The notes beneath the pieces are model-generated. The model worked only from the letters and a program-made list of their open reading frames with translations, made no database searches and was not told where the DNA came from. Position numbers and translations under genes: made by a program. Below, piece after piece: positions 45,362 through 62,676 of a stretch of 64,000 nucleotides of DNA (positions within the stretch are counted from its first letter, which is position 1; each line of letters opens with the position of its first letter). Origin of the DNA: Magicicada septendecula (taxonomy: Eukaryota; Arthropoda; Insecta; Hemiptera; Cicadidae); NCBI GenBank assembly GCA_034769895.1, contig CM068368.1, forward strand, positions 338,729,076 through 338,793,075, read 5' to 3'.

Positions 45362-45870
45362 ATATCTTAAAATAAATACGTTGGAAGTAGGTTTATTTTC
45401 ACCTGACGCACGTTTCACAGAAATTATTCTGTATCTTCAGAGGTTTGTTTGAATTGAAATTGAATGTTTCGCTTACAATATAGTTAACGAGTAATCGATT
45501 TTAGTTCGATTCTGTTTTCGATTCCTTTGTAAGTAACTCGCTGAGTCTCCAGCAGGTCTCTCAAGTAATATCTTCAAATAAATACACAGAAAGTAGGTTT
45601 ATCTCCACCTGACGCACGTTTTACAGAAATTATTCTGTATCTTCACAATCGAATCGGATCGAAAATAGAATCGAAGTGAAATTGATTATCCATTAGCTAT
45701 ATTGTAAGCGAAACATTCAATTACAATTCAAACAAATCTCTGAAGATACAGAATATCTGGGAATTTCTGGGAAACGTGCGTCAAGTGGAGATAAACCTAC
45801 TTGCTGTGTATTTATTTGAAGATATTACTTGAGAGGCCTACTAGAGGCGCAGCGAGTTAATTGCAAAGGA
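45362..45870. repeat. foldback structure of three related units
   Basis: Unit A (about 45368-45530) and unit C (about 45640-45850) are inverted copies. Unit B (about 45555-45645) is a direct copy of the first part of A. The shared core is AAGTAGGTTTATCTCCACCT, followed by GACGCACGTTT and CTGTATCTTCA. The arms also share a TCGCTTACAATATAG block. B and C can also pair over about 125 bases. No coding frame. Confidence 0.75.
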
Positions 45871-45964
45871 ATTTCTGAAAATGAAAAATTATTTTGTTTA
45901 CGTATCCGTGGTTACGTAGCATGGAACGATATCAATTGTTAATGTCTTATTGAAATTTATTGAA

Positions 45965-46067
45965 ATATGAGGTGACAGAACGTTATATAGACATAGACAA
46001 TAAAAATTATATTAAAATACTTATTAAAAGTCCCATATTCGCGTGCGAAGGCGTGGGTAACAGCTAG
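45965..46067 (-). repeat. CTAG-ended interspersed repeat, copy 3 (terminal 100 bases only)
   Basis: It shares GACAGAACG(C/T)TATATAGACA, then 'AAAATACTTATT' and 'AACAGCTAG', with the end of copy 2. Together copies 2 and 3 flank the foldback structure in the same orientation. Confidence 0.75.
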
Positions 46068-47010
46068 TACAATATATTATACTCTCACCATACTGTCTGG
46101 TTTAAATCTATCTTTTAGACAATGATTTTTCAGGTGAGGTAAACCTTTCAGTTGTACTTGTAAACCATTATAAAATATTCCCAACAAAGTTTTATGTCAT
46201 TTTGAGAACCACTTAACTATATTAAGAAAAGTACATAAATTTAATTATGAAGGAGATTACGATACAGTTTAGTATTTAATACAATATGTAGGCCATTTGA
46301 CAATTACCAGTGAATCAAATAACAGATTAAATTCTGCTCGTTCGGGAACGAAGTGTAGTAATTTGTGTTCATCGTTTTGGGATTACGATATGCGCAGATG
46401 GAATTACTGTTCGTGGCCTGAATACAAGTACTGACATGAAGCAGACGAGGACGATGTTTCATGATTAGTCAATCGGTGCACGCTTACTGACGACGCCGTC
46501 ATCGGCGGTGACAGGCAAGAGCCTGGCTGTGGGCCTGGTACAACAAGGGTGACGTAATAGGACTTAATAATGATCCGTCAAGCATTTATGTCCTCCTCTG
46601 AGCGAGAAAGGATCAAGCCACCACTGGCTTCTGGAAACCCATAGCAGTTAAAGAACTCGTTAAAGCTTCGCCTTTTTTTCTATATTATTAGGCGCTGCTC
46701 TTTGTAGTATTATCAGTGAGAGAAACAAAGAGGAATAAAGAATGATGATGGTGAGAATGTCTGTGGGAGAGAGAAGGGAGCGCTAGACAGAGAAAGAAAA
46801 AGCATTCATTGCATGTGATGAGCATACTAAATTCTTTCATATGTTGCAATAGTAAGGAATCTTACATTAGTGGATTCTCCAGCAACTATAGAACAAATGA
46901 CTCAACAATCAATTTGTCAGTAAATTAGGACGCGGCTTCACTGTATCGCTATACCAAATGAAGCGGAACATAATGTGTTGTATCGCCTGAGGATAATGTG
47001 AACTGAGATT

Positions 47011-47012
<2 letters not shown>
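46068..47012. other. intergenic, no gene seen
   Basis: No coding frame with support. A GAGA-rich patch lies near 46760-46800. Confidence 0.45.

Positions 47013-47080
<68 letters not shown>
47013..47080. repeat. (CA)34 microsatellite
   Basis: An uninterrupted run of 68 bases. Confidence 0.97.
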
Positions 47081-47081
<1 letters not shown>

Positions 47082-48427
47082 TCACGCTCGTATTTGTTAT
47101 ATCCTTAATGAGATGTAGCATCTCTGGCTGTAAGAATGTGTATATTTCATAATTTATAGATTTAAAGCAAATAATGTAGTAGTTTGTGACAAAGATTCTC
47201 AACGATTTTGAATATATGACTTTAGCGTTACAACAACTATAATATGTATTATGTGGTTCACTTTTATAGCTATTGAAATAGAAATTTTGTCTCCTTAACT
47301 GGATGTTTTTAAGGCGTTGTATGCACAAATTTTTTATGTTTTTATGAGAATAATTTGTTTTCCTAATTTATATCTGTAGGGAATTGTAAAATCAACTGTT
47401 GGAAACATGCCTAATAAGCTACTATAAATGTTTTATTACTTGTATAAATAAACCTTATATACGAAATGCGTTATGTCTGAAGGAATTCATAATGACTAAG
47501 TGTTTAAAATGGCGCAAAGCTATGGCTGAATCAGATGATATAAAAACATCTTTACGTCTGTATGCATATATAAAATTCCTTGCAACAGTTCCAATATCAC
47601 GCAATCCAACAGGAGGATCCGGAAGGGCCAAAAGATCACATCAGATCGATGAATAGAGGAGGAGAGTTTGACCATGTAGATATGTGAAAAATGCTTTTAC
47701 TGCCCGAACCTATCTACTAATATTGATGGGTTTTTCCACAGAAAATGTTTAAACCATATTTCTGAAAGGAAAACTCTTTACGAAAACAAATACTTATTTT
47801 TTAAACACTTTGAGGCGGGTTACTTAATACGCCTACTCTAGGGGCAAAGTAGGAAACACACGATGTAACTAGAAGGTTTTCGTCTTTGTTTGTAAAGTGT
47901 TATGGCGTGCCTCAGCATTGTTGTTGTCTTGTCCTATGACTTATGACTTTTCATAAGTTTGGAATTCATCGTTGCTATTCTATTGTTAATATTTGAAACA
48001 ATTTTCAGGTTTCAGGTAGAGAAATTGAATACTTTATGATTATCAATAAAGAGCAAAGTTGCACTTTAAGAATATATAAGAATACATTTTGTCACCGTTT
48101 ATCAGATTAAATAACAACAAAAAGTAGGCTAGCAAAACTAACCTCTCAATGTTTCTTATAGGAGATTAGTATATAAGAGTGGCGAGAGATTTAGGTCTAT
48201 ATCACAAGTCATTATTCAATAGAGTCACAAGTCTGCAGCATAGTGCTGTTAAAGCTCCCCGACACAGAGGCGATCGCAAGTCGGGACGATATTTTATTAC
48301 ATTGCGGTAAATGAAGGCCACCACACATGTGCGGCATACCGAGAAGGGCGTATTTTGTTTACTCGGTATATCTCATCGGTAGACCGCTCGGTAGGTACCA
48401 TAGATGTGTCGTTTTATATCTTATATA
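47081..48427. other. intergenic, no gene seen
   Basis: AT-rich. Short frames only, with no recognisable domain. Confidence 0.45.
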
Positions 48428-48910
48428 GGAAGGACAACGATATCGAGAGAAAGTTAAATAAGTTTAGTTATACCTGTGGAATAATAAGACGACTACTGAA
48501 GGAATAAAACGCAAAGGGAGACTCAACTAAAGGTCTATAAGGTCGTGGCTGTACCGGCTTTAATATATGGATATGAAACATGGACTCTCCTGCAAAAAGA
48601 TATTTCAAAAATACAGACTTTGGGAATGAAATTTTTAAGAGCAGTTAAGGGATGTAGTTTGGGAGATCATCTACGAAACGACGACATAAGAAAAGACCTG
48701 AAGTTACGGTCGGTTGTGGAGAGATTAAAGGAAACAGCCAGAATTAGAAGTCCCATTTGGAACGCATGGTATACACGCGTATTCCTAAACAAGCGTTTGA
48801 ATATAGGGCCAGTGGGGACGAGAGATCGTGGAAAGCCCTGGAAAAAATGGTCAGAGTCTCTGTGAAGCCGGAACGGGCTATACCCCAAACCACGTAGTGA
48901 AGAAGAAAAA
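48428..48910 (+). pseudogene. LINE ORF2 fragment with GAA-rich tail
   Basis: The main frame (from about 48508 to 48865) reads 'ALIYGYETWTLL', 'MKFLRAVKGCSLGDHLRNDD', and 'GTRDRGKPWKKWSESL' before the stop. These are the blocks following the reverse transcriptase in an insect LINE. The preceding part (48428-48507; 'DIERKLNKFSYTCGIIRRLL') is in another frame, so one frameshift lies near 48507. The sequence ends in a GAAGAAGAA-type tail (about 48899-48926). 5'-truncated and dead. Confidence 0.75.
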
Positions 48911-48926
48911 GAAGAAGCAGAAGAAG

Positions 48927-51899
48927 ATTGTACGTAAAAATTTCGGAAGTTGTTTTGATAAATCACAAAAAACTGTAATAGCAAAAACAAATAAGTAAGT
49001 TAATATACGGTAGAATTATAATAAGAAAAAAAAATTCACTCGCCAACGTGTGGTATATTCTAAGTCTTTTCTTCTCCTTCTTCCCCGCCAGTAATGTAAT
49101 ATACTGTTATTCATCAAACTTATAAACTCCGCGCTAAACTTGAAATCATAGGAGGATGGAGATTTTTGCATTTCGTTTGGATCGTCCTGAGATCGTTTGG
49201 GTGCTCAACCTATTTCCAATTTCAGTTTTGTACTGTTTTTAGTAAAACAATAACATCACTACTGGAGGATGAATGGGGTAAACACAAAAGTGACGTCGTC
49301 AGGTCTGACAGCAAAATAAAATAACTGATAACTGGAAAATGCCTAATACGTCATTGTGTGTGGGTGTCCTAATTATTACAGGGGGAAGAAACTATAAACT
49401 TTTATTAAAAGGAGGGATAATCGTGGTTACAAAGAAACACCAGATTTGATGTCATATCCAAAAACAAGATTCCAGATATGTAACATAACATTGTAAACGA
49501 TGTAAACATACCAAATTTCGTATTTTCTGGAATATTAAAAATATTCAGGTGTTCCGAAATTTCGGAGGACATGGCAAATCTGAGTCGTTTTCAGAAAACT
49601 TATGTATTTTTCAAGTTGTTCTTCATCTATATTAATTCTTTCAATTTATTGTTATTGATAATTATCTCTGTAAATTATTTGAATATTTAGGTAATTGTTC
49701 TTGAGAAGCGTATGACTTCAATAAATATCAGGTTACTTTGCAGTAATCTCTTGCTTTTCAGACCCGTAAAATACCTGGGTTGTCATAGTATTATTATTGG
49801 GATTCAATAAAATTAATTTAATAGGCTTAGTTCTATAATATGAAGTCGATAATATAATATAATAAAACTACAATGGAACAATAATGATAAAACGATGACA
49901 AAAACCTTTCATGGATAAACATTATGCAGAAATTGGGAGAAAACGTCATACCCATGACTGTTAAATGAGTTGCTAAAGCAACTAACATTTTAGAAAGATA
50001 ACCAAAAATTGAAACTGATAATTATTGTAAGGATATTTACTGAAAATACAATAAATGTCTTTAAAAACATGTTATAAAACATTTAAAATACAGCTGTCAA
50101 CGCAGTCACGTTTTAGACTTACTTATTTAACACCACGTATTTACAACATGTTAGTAAAAAAATATAACATTTGGTTTCAACATTGTAATTATCTCGATTA
50201 AACAGACGTTAGTGCAACTACCAAACTTTCAAAACTAAATGAATCATGTGATAATTGTACAGGAGAGAATAGTTACGTGAATATGAATTCTGTATCGTAT
50301 CGATTAAGAAAACGTAAGCAATGATTCAGATTAAAAACGACATTAAAAAACTTCGAATAATTAAAAATTATTCGTTTTTTTTCAGAATACCAATCTACTA
50401 CTAACCAGCCCCCAAATTCTTTTAAAAAATTCAATTTTACATAGTTCTTGTAATAAAATTTACGAACATCCTGTATCTGCCTGATTACCTGGGATTCAAT
50501 ACAAGTACTCTTCAGCTGGTAGCTGGTCAGCTACTTCTCAATTTTAGCTCTAAAAATAATTTTTTTAAGAATTTTTGAATCTCAGAGCTTTATTCGTACG
50601 GGCTGAAACAAATGCACCATTTTACTCACATTTCATTTAGCTGAATGAGAATTATAAACAAGAAAGCAGCTCATTTTTATGTTTGCACAGTCGAAACAAA
50701 AATATGTCAAGGAAATTAAAGTAACTTGTGTGGATTTTCTTACCGAGTTGTCTAGTTCCATTCACTACTGGAGGAACACAAATATCACAAGATCACTACT
50801 GGTACTGTAGATGGCAACAAGTAATTTTCTTTCCACGGCAAGTAAGTGTTGAAAACAAGTAATGGTACAAAAGCAGCTGGTATTACATCAGAAATATCAG
50901 TATTATATTTTAATAATATCATAATACTAAATCTTCTAAAGGAGTGTTAATAATACGTTTTTTAAATGACATAAGAAGTCTACATTGTGTCTCTAAATTG
51001 CAGTATATAAAAAAAATCCGACGTATAGGGATGTGTTATATCGCCTAATAAATATGAGTATATAGCGGTGCACTAGTAGGCTGACGGAGGAGATTGCTCT
51101 CAATTGTATGTCATGAACCAAACAAGTGGCCTAATAACTTGGTTGAAAAATATTTCTTCTAACTACCTGCTGTCAAACATAAGAAATCGTATTGACCGCC
51201 ACATGTAAACTCTTCTGCGTTGCTTACCGTATCCTTCAATAAAAGAAAGAAAGGAAAAATGTTGATACAAAATCATTTCTTTCTGCAATTACATAACTAC
51301 TAAATAAAAGTTAATAAATATAAGTTGCATCAAAGAACACTAAAATGGACATCATATTATAAACTTAATAGTGAACGGTATCCAGCAGAAGTGGCAATGA
51401 CGATGTATTGAAGAAAGAAAATATTAGAAGAAACATGAAAAATATACTAATTGGTTTGCCTTCATTAGAAAAATACAATGGAAAGAACTTAAGATAGAGG
51501 AACAATCTGTAGATAACTGGAATAATGTTGTCCGAGCACTCGAAAACTGAAGAGGCCGATAGAGAACTGTAAGCAATTTAAGGAGGAAAAGAAGCTGCTT
51601 TATACATGTTTTTGCGGTATTTGCGATTCCACTGAAGGTGGTGAGTTCCAGACTGTTTTGGAGACACGTATGGTTTTGATATAGGGTAGGCCTACTCATC
51701 GAGAGTTTAGAGGAACGCACAGTAAGGCAGTAGCCGCAGGCAAAAGGAAGAGGTGATGGTATTATGATGTGTAGTTTATGACAGTTAATAAGGTGATAGA
51801 AGGGGCAGACACAAAGTCAGTTGTGGTCGATGAAAGCCACACTTGAATGGCACTATGTCAGGACACATACAGTAGGTTTACACAGAGTATGCATGTGCA
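48927..51899. other. intergenic, no gene seen
   Basis: AT-rich. No supported gene or repeat ends. Confidence 0.45.
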
Positions 51900-54800
51900 C
51901 ATGGAAACATCACAAGAGACACAACTTTTGAAAGAAAAATTTAATACTGTAACGGTACACATAACCAACCCAATACCAAAGTAAAACAAACTGATTATAA
52001 ACTATCCAAAACAAAATAAACAACAAAATGAGAACATTAAAAAGGAACACAGGACGAATTGTGACTAATATAAAGGAATAAAATAAATTATAATTAACAA
52101 GTAATGGAATACAGAAGGAATGAAGACACACGACTAAAACGACTAAAAACAAGACAACGTTGGCCCAAATACCCAATAGATCAGACAGTGAAAAGAAGAC
52201 AACAACACCCATAACAAGAATAGATTTATTAAGGATGATAAAAGAATCAGTGCGAATAGGGAAAATAAAAGGAATTAAACTACAAGAAGGAACTAATAAT
52301 GACAAGAATAAAATAAACCATGAGAATATAAAGTATTGTTAATGATAGAGAAAATAGAAGTAATTTAAAAGTTGATTTAAAACCCTATGCTGTGACTTGA
52401 CACTGACATCAAACTATTAATAAACTAACTTCAATGACTTGACAGTATAACCAGAACTCAAAGGTAAAACATTGATGATAGAAAATAAAGGGGAGAGTGA
52501 ATATAAGAGTTGTAAATGTATAAATTAATAATGTATAAAAATAACCACTAAATGATGTCCAAAAGACTAGTTCAAATGGTAAAGTAGATATAAAATTATA
52601 AGAGACAACTATTAATTAACAATAATGTTGAGATAGTCACAAAAAAGAAAAATATAACTATAAATAATAAAAATTAGCATTAAGTAAATGTAATGGACTC
52701 AATGCAATATATAAAAAACAAAATCCAACGCTCAACCATTGTTGGGGATCCAGGTGAGGACACATAACCTGAACAACCAGCAAGTTTCAAGTAAAATTGC
52801 ACAAAACCATAACAGGAATGCTCTTATACTAGAGTGTATTGTAATGTAAGCAAACTAGAGACTATAAGGAGTATTCCATTTACAAAAATTAATAATATAA
52901 AAGGACTTGTGTACATTATAAGTGTAAATTAACATGCTCAAGGGGTACAGCATAGTACTGGCACCTTGGACAATAATAATTACACATAAAATGATTATAA
53001 AAGAAAAGGGACTCAGTCCATGATATTAACTAAGAAGTAATACTACTAATGTAAGGCAAATCAATGTTTATTGTCATAAAATTAATACTAATGATGTATA
53101 TTATATATAACTCATAGCTGAAACTAGATGCAGGAAGCATTAGATAGGTACCAACAAATGTCAAAATACCAGAGCAGAACAAAACACTGCCAAGCATTAA
53201 CATTACTATAATAAATCTGATACAAACTAAACCTAATCAAAAGATGAAGGTGTAATGTCAAATGAGAAAAAAAAGTAACACTCAAGAATACTGAATGATA
53301 GTCTGAGGAAAAATGTAAATAAAATAAAATAAGACAATACTAGCTAATACTGAGATAATCAGAAATTATAATGATTAGTTCAGTATAAATAAGCCACAGC
53401 AAATATGGTTTAGAAACCCATAATATTATAAAATGAATAATAAACAATTAGCAAGGCCATAGACCAAGTGTCTAGCCAAAAGAAATATAATTGTTATGGA
53501 TAATAGTTAAATAATTATGTAAAATACTACTGTGCAGTAATTATAAGCTATCACAGAGAACAAAAGTGAATAATAATAATAATAATACAATAAATATAAG
53601 AATCCTTAATATAAGAAAGGCACAAAGACATAGTAAAAAATAATGAAGTAGGCCTAAACTACTAGAGACAAATTTTAAAGAATTACCACCTGAAACTTTA
53701 ATGAGAAGGTGTGATAATTAATAAGGAAATAAAAATGATAAGAATTTATCAGGGAATGGACATAATAAATAGAATAAAGTAGAAAATAAGATATGTAAAT
53801 AGATCGTAAGAAATAGTAATAAAATTATTTTGTTAATCCTTACCAAAGTTATATGGTGTGGGTAACCGAAATACTCGTGGTAAAAGGGCAAAAACGATGG
53901 GAGTAATGAAAAAAGGATTAGTGTATTTATAAGTGAACAATTTAAATTATAAAAAATAATTAATTAAAAGCCCGTGAGCGTACAATGGGGAACCAATTTC
54001 CCGTAATCTCGAACCAAGCGAGATGACGCCAAGAAAGCGTCTATTTTGCCGAAAAATACCGAAAGTACACGGAAATTACAACAATTGACCAATCAGAGGC
54101 CGTTATTAATTACTAGGTACGAGATTTTGATACAGGTAAGATCATCAGTTCATCTCGAGACTTCGATGAGGACTCCACGCAGGTCATCGTCACCAACAAT
54201 ACTGAATTGATAGCCAGCAGCTGACCAAAGCGTTCTAACCTCGAAACACGAAATTGAGGTTAGGTCGGATGTAAACAGAGTGAAAGTTTTATTTAACCAG
54301 TGTTCTAATCCGGAATATGTGCGCATAGGCAGTGAGCGATAATGAATTATTAAAATAATTTAATTCAAATAAAAATTGTTCAATAGTGATACTCCAAGAA
54401 CGACTTAGAACGCAAGTATAAGTGACCATGACTAAATATTTAAAATAGTAATAAAATATTCGAGGAACGCTATTAGCGAAATCAATTAACATAATTAGAT
54501 CAATTTTAACCAACCAAGATTGGAAAAGTACTTTAACCATTAAATCAGACAATTAATAGTGAAAGATTTAATTGTAAACAAACTTTAATTTTAGAAGTAA
54601 CTCAATGGACTTACCGAGACAAGAGGCATTAAACAGTTAATGATGAACTTAAAAGAAAACTTTATCCTATTGTAGAATAAGAATTATGTAGTGTTTAAAA
54701 TTAAGATTATTACTAAATGTGTAATACTTCTCAACCCTATTAGTGGGGAGTATCCAGATACAAAGAAGGTAGATAATGAAGTTTATCACTAGATTACATT

Positions 54801-56299
54801 CATAACCGTATTGTACGAAGATGTTAGAATCGTTAAAGAAATATTAGTTATTTAAAGCTGATTAAGTTATATTCCAATGTAACCAGTTTAACCTCAAATT
54901 TCAATAATAATCACATGTTCACTTTTTGTGTTATTCGTTAAGGAATTTTAATAATGTTATCACTCTCCTACTACTAAACCATGATAGTAGTGCATTGTTT
55001 TAGTTTATGTGTATCTTGCAGTCTCAAAGAACCTGCTTTATTTATTAAATAATGTAACGAAATCCTTAGCGTCCAGAGTGACGAATAGTTCAATCAGACT
55101 TGTAACCCTGGGATATAATAATTTTAAAGAATCCATCAGTAACATTGAATTTAAAGGAAATTAAACAATATTATTGTATGTTAATGATAATTAAAAAATG
55201 AGTTCGGAGAATAAAAGTAATTCATAATCCATACAAGAGTTTTGACTGATTATTTTACTAGACTAAGCCGTTGCAGCTTAGGTGAACGGCATCCATGGTT
55301 GGCAGCAATGGTGGCGGCAAGAAGTGGGTTTGAATAATTTTAACTTTATGACTAGCAATACCCATCAGCATTACTAGTAAACCACCATTACAAGTAAGTA
55401 TCTGTATAACCAAATACATATATTTTCAGTGAGAAGGCACACCAATCGGTTCATCTTAGCAACAAGTGAAGGTCAAAATTCAATTACGAAATCAGCAAAC
55501 CCGAGCAAACACCAAACAAATTCTTTCATCTAACCAATTAACAAACCAAACTATCACGAGTTTTAAGACTTTAAAAATAATTCAGAGAAGATTTTAAAAC
55601 GAACACTAAATAATCAAAGTTTAAAGGGGAGATTTCCCGTCTTCTTATAATACTCATAATCTTTACTAAATCAAACATGTTGATTCTACTCGTAAATCTC
55701 ATGATACATAGCGACATATTTGCCATAACAGTCTCATTCCTTACAACTGTCACCTGTCACCTATTACCCTTAGGATTTACACCTGCATTAGCGAATCCAT
55801 TAATGGAGTCCTTGTTAGTTTATAAGCGTTAGGCTTCTGATTACAAAGGTAACAAACAATCTGAGTATAGGGATATGAATATTGTAATAAGCAGTACAGT
55901 TTAGAATTAAGATGGATTTATACAGGGAACGTCCTGTGACCTTGACGAGGACGGGTCGAACGAGTGACCATTACACAGACAATGGGCCCGTCCGATATTA
56001 GTTAGCAAAATTAATTTTCAATTGATGAGCTAGTGTTCATAGCTGTACCATCGAAACACGAAGGAAAGTAGAAAAGAAGGTCGACTATCCATCCTGCAAA
56101 GGTAACTAAAGAGAAAGAAGGAAAATATAAAATTTACAAAGAATTTGTAGATAAGAACTTCACAACTACTTTAGAACGTTAAAGTATTCCTTTACTAACT
56201 AGAAAAACCCTATAGGCAACGGAACGTTTGGCAATTTGTTTAAGGCCACAGTAAAAAATAAAAAGTGGTCCTTGTTAATTATAATTAAATATAGTTAAC
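51900..56299. other. A-rich geneless stretch, possible decayed retroelement
   Basis: From about 51.9 to 55.2 kb the plus strand is strongly A-rich, like 20-27 kb. A purine run AATAAAGGGGAGAG followed by TGAATA at about 52486 resembles a polypurine tract/LTR junction. A GC-richer block lies at about 54000-54260. GGTTGGCAGCAATGGTGGCG near 55300 could be a primer-binding-site region. No retroelement protein was found, so the identity is open. Confidence 0.35.
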
Positions 56300-57256
56300 A
56301 ATGGTAACAATCACCAAAACAAACAAACGCACACATATAAAATCTACAGAAAACCAACCACAACTGACATGGTCATACACAACACATCAAATCATCCAAC
56401 ACAACATAAACATGCAGCCTTCAACCATATGCTACAAAGACTCACTAAAATACCACTGAATACACAATACTATAAAGAAGTACTTAACACCATAAAATAC
56501 ATAGCACTAAAAAATGGGTACAACCCGGATTTAATAAACCAATTACACAAATTACATAGACAGATCCAAAACAAAAACAACAAACCACAAAATAAAAACA
56601 ACACACAACAATACAAATACATCACACTCACATACTACAACTCAAACACACACAGAATTGCCAACACATTCAGAAAATACAACTACAAAATAGCATACAG
56701 AACCAACAACACCATCAAAAGATACATCAACGGCACAAACAAAGACATTGACAAATACAACAAAACAGGCGTATATAAATTAAAATGCAATGATTGCAAC
56801 AAGTTCTACATAGGCCAGACAGGAAGATCTTTTTCATCCAGATTTTCTGAACACACCAAAGCACTAAACAATAATAACATACAATCCAAATTTGCTACAC
56901 ACATCCAAACAGAAAACCACAGTTACACCAATATAAAAAATAACCTAGAAATCTTGCACTACCTACCTAAAAGTCATAAACTTAACACCACAGAACATTT
57001 GAAATATACAAACACAACAAGACACAACCAAACAACATACTCAATGACCATTTACAATTTAAATCAAACACACTATTCGACACAGTAATAAACAATACAT
57101 ACAACAATTCAAACTCAGGCGCCAATCCCCTCCACCTCCACCCCCTACACAACCTGTTAACCAAAAAACCGTTACACATAAAATTACCGACAACTTGGCA
57201 CATTCCGTATCCGAACTCACTGAAGAAGGAGAACACCACTCCGAAACGTCGTCTGA
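56300..57256 (+). pseudogene. Penelope-like retroelement remnant with GIY-YIG endonuclease
   Basis: A frame of 239 codons from ATG 56369, preceded in frame by 'YKIYRKPTTTD', a block following the reverse transcriptase in Penelope-like elements. The GIY-YIG domain covers residues about 132-200: 'GVY' (134), CxxC (140, 143), 'YIG' (147), R153/R158 and 'SEH' (160-162). The first stop at 57086 lies in the wrong frame. Typical Penelope C-terminal sequence ('LFDTVINN', 'LPTTWHIPYPNSL') continues in another frame to a TGA/TAA region near 57261, so a frameshift lies near 57036. The reverse transcriptase is missing (5' truncation at about 56300). The strand is A/C-rich, with unusual Asn/Thr/Lys-rich codons. 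Confidence 0.85.
57220..57247 (+). ncRNA. possible hammerhead-ribozyme-like core at the Penelope 3' end
   Basis: CTGAAGA (57220-57226) is followed by an A, then GGAG (57228-57231) pairing with CTCC (57239-57242), then GAAAC (57243-57247). This resembles the CUGANGA-stem II-GAAA core known in Penelope-like elements, but has one extra base before stem II, and flanking stems I/III are not established. It also encodes protein in one frame. Confidence 0.3.
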
Positions 57257-61121
<3,865 letters not shown>

Positions 61122-61660
61122 TAGCAACATTACAATTTTTATATTGACAATTCTGTGTTAATACTGAACGCGATTGTAGTGTACAAATCACTGGCCAAGT
61201 CGAAGTATTTCTGCGTTCGTTAACAGAGTATAATTACTGCACAATAAATATTTTTGTTAATGCAGAGAAGTAAGACTTTAGTGGCATTAAATTCCTAATT
61301 AAATATGAAAAGAAAAATCTGTTGTTGTTGACACTTTAAGGAGATTAAATGTTGAAAGAAGCTATTTTTAATAAGCTAATAAAAACATAGTATGCATCAC
61401 ACAGGAAGGAAAAACACATATTAAAACACATATATAAAGTCAATAGTTTATTAAAATATTTTATTTACTTGGTTTTCTGACGTAAATATTAAAATTTTAA
61501 TCATTAATTTTTAAGCGTTGAAAATCACATATGAAAGTATTATTTATATTTATTACATACAAAAGAAAAAGTTTACTTATAATAGTTTAATAAAAATACT
61601 ATTTACTTCAAGTTAAAAGAAATATTATTTATTGTGTATCCATTTTAATTAAACTGAAAC
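61122..61660 (+). repeat. TTGCAAC-type interspersed repeat, copy 2
   Basis: It starts TAGCAACATTACAATTTTTA beside CA/CG alternation and follows the same order of blocks as 2904-3473, including 'ATATATAAAGTCAATAGTTT', which matches the block near 3285, and a following 'TTACTTGG'. Diverged, no coding capacity. Confidence 0.5.
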
Positions 61661-62676
61661 GTTATTAACAACAAATATTGAAATTATACAGTAATTAATC
61701 AGATTTGTATATTTACTCTATGTACATTTATGTATTGACTTTTCTTTATTACGTCATATTTCAGTTATTTTTTACAGTCTGTTAAAAAAATTTTCATCTT
61801 TAACCTTCTTATGCTGCTGTGTTACCGTTGCGAAGCTATTTTGTGTATGGTTGTGTGCGCGCGCGCGGGTGTGGGGGTCACGTGTGCGTGCGCTTGTAAG
61901 GCTCCTGGATTGATGATAATGATGATGGGTCTGGTGGTACCCCGTCATTCGCTGTACGTGTTGTTTATGGCATGATTATGGTGCTGATGATGAAATGTCT
62001 ATTTCGAGAATCAGAGCGACATAGGGACCCAGTCGGTAATTATTAGTGTCTGTCCCCCGTTCCAAATTGTCCGAGGTATTTACAGTCTGGTGTAAATTGA
62101 CTGGTAGGGTATGGAAAAGTTTTGTATTTGACTGGTTAAAATTTTTTCTGGCGTGCCTAGCATCAGTTTTACAGCACACAATTCGTTGTTCGTCTTTGTT
62201 TACAATAATGAGAGCGTTGTTGTGAAACCCAGTAGTCCCATTAGATTTGCGATTTTTCACTCATTATTTACATCTAACTTAATTGTTTGGCACTTATTAA
62301 TTACCGGACTAATTAAGTTGTTTTTACATAAGCCAGTTATATTCGTGCAATTCGCAATAAATCGTGTCTACACACTCGTCTATTTGCACATATTTTAATG
62401 GCACAGCTAAATTCGCTATACGTATATTATAATGTGCAAATTTTATTAAATAAAACATATTTAGTTATACGTTTTTAAACTGTCTTAACCGGAATTAACA
62501 CTCAAAAAAAGGAGGGACATGAGCACAGAGACATGGCGGCCAGAACACACGCCGCGTGCGAAATACAATGTACACAAAGTTTGTTTTGAGTTAACAGGTG
62601 TGCTAAGAAACAGGTCCAGAATTGTCTGATCTTGCTTATTCGTTTCCGTTTACCCTATATAAAAACTACTTATAAC
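61661..62676. other. intergenic, no gene seen
   Basis: It contains a GTGTGCGCGCGCGCGGGTGT tract at about 61852-61871 and a GATGATAATGATGAT run near 61912. No supported coding frame. Confidence 0.45.

Noticed and set aside
56020..56070. TTGATGAG...CGAAAC resembling a hammerhead core
   Set aside because: The hairpin formed by AGCTA/TAGCT is separated from GAAAC by several bases, so the required core geometry is absent.
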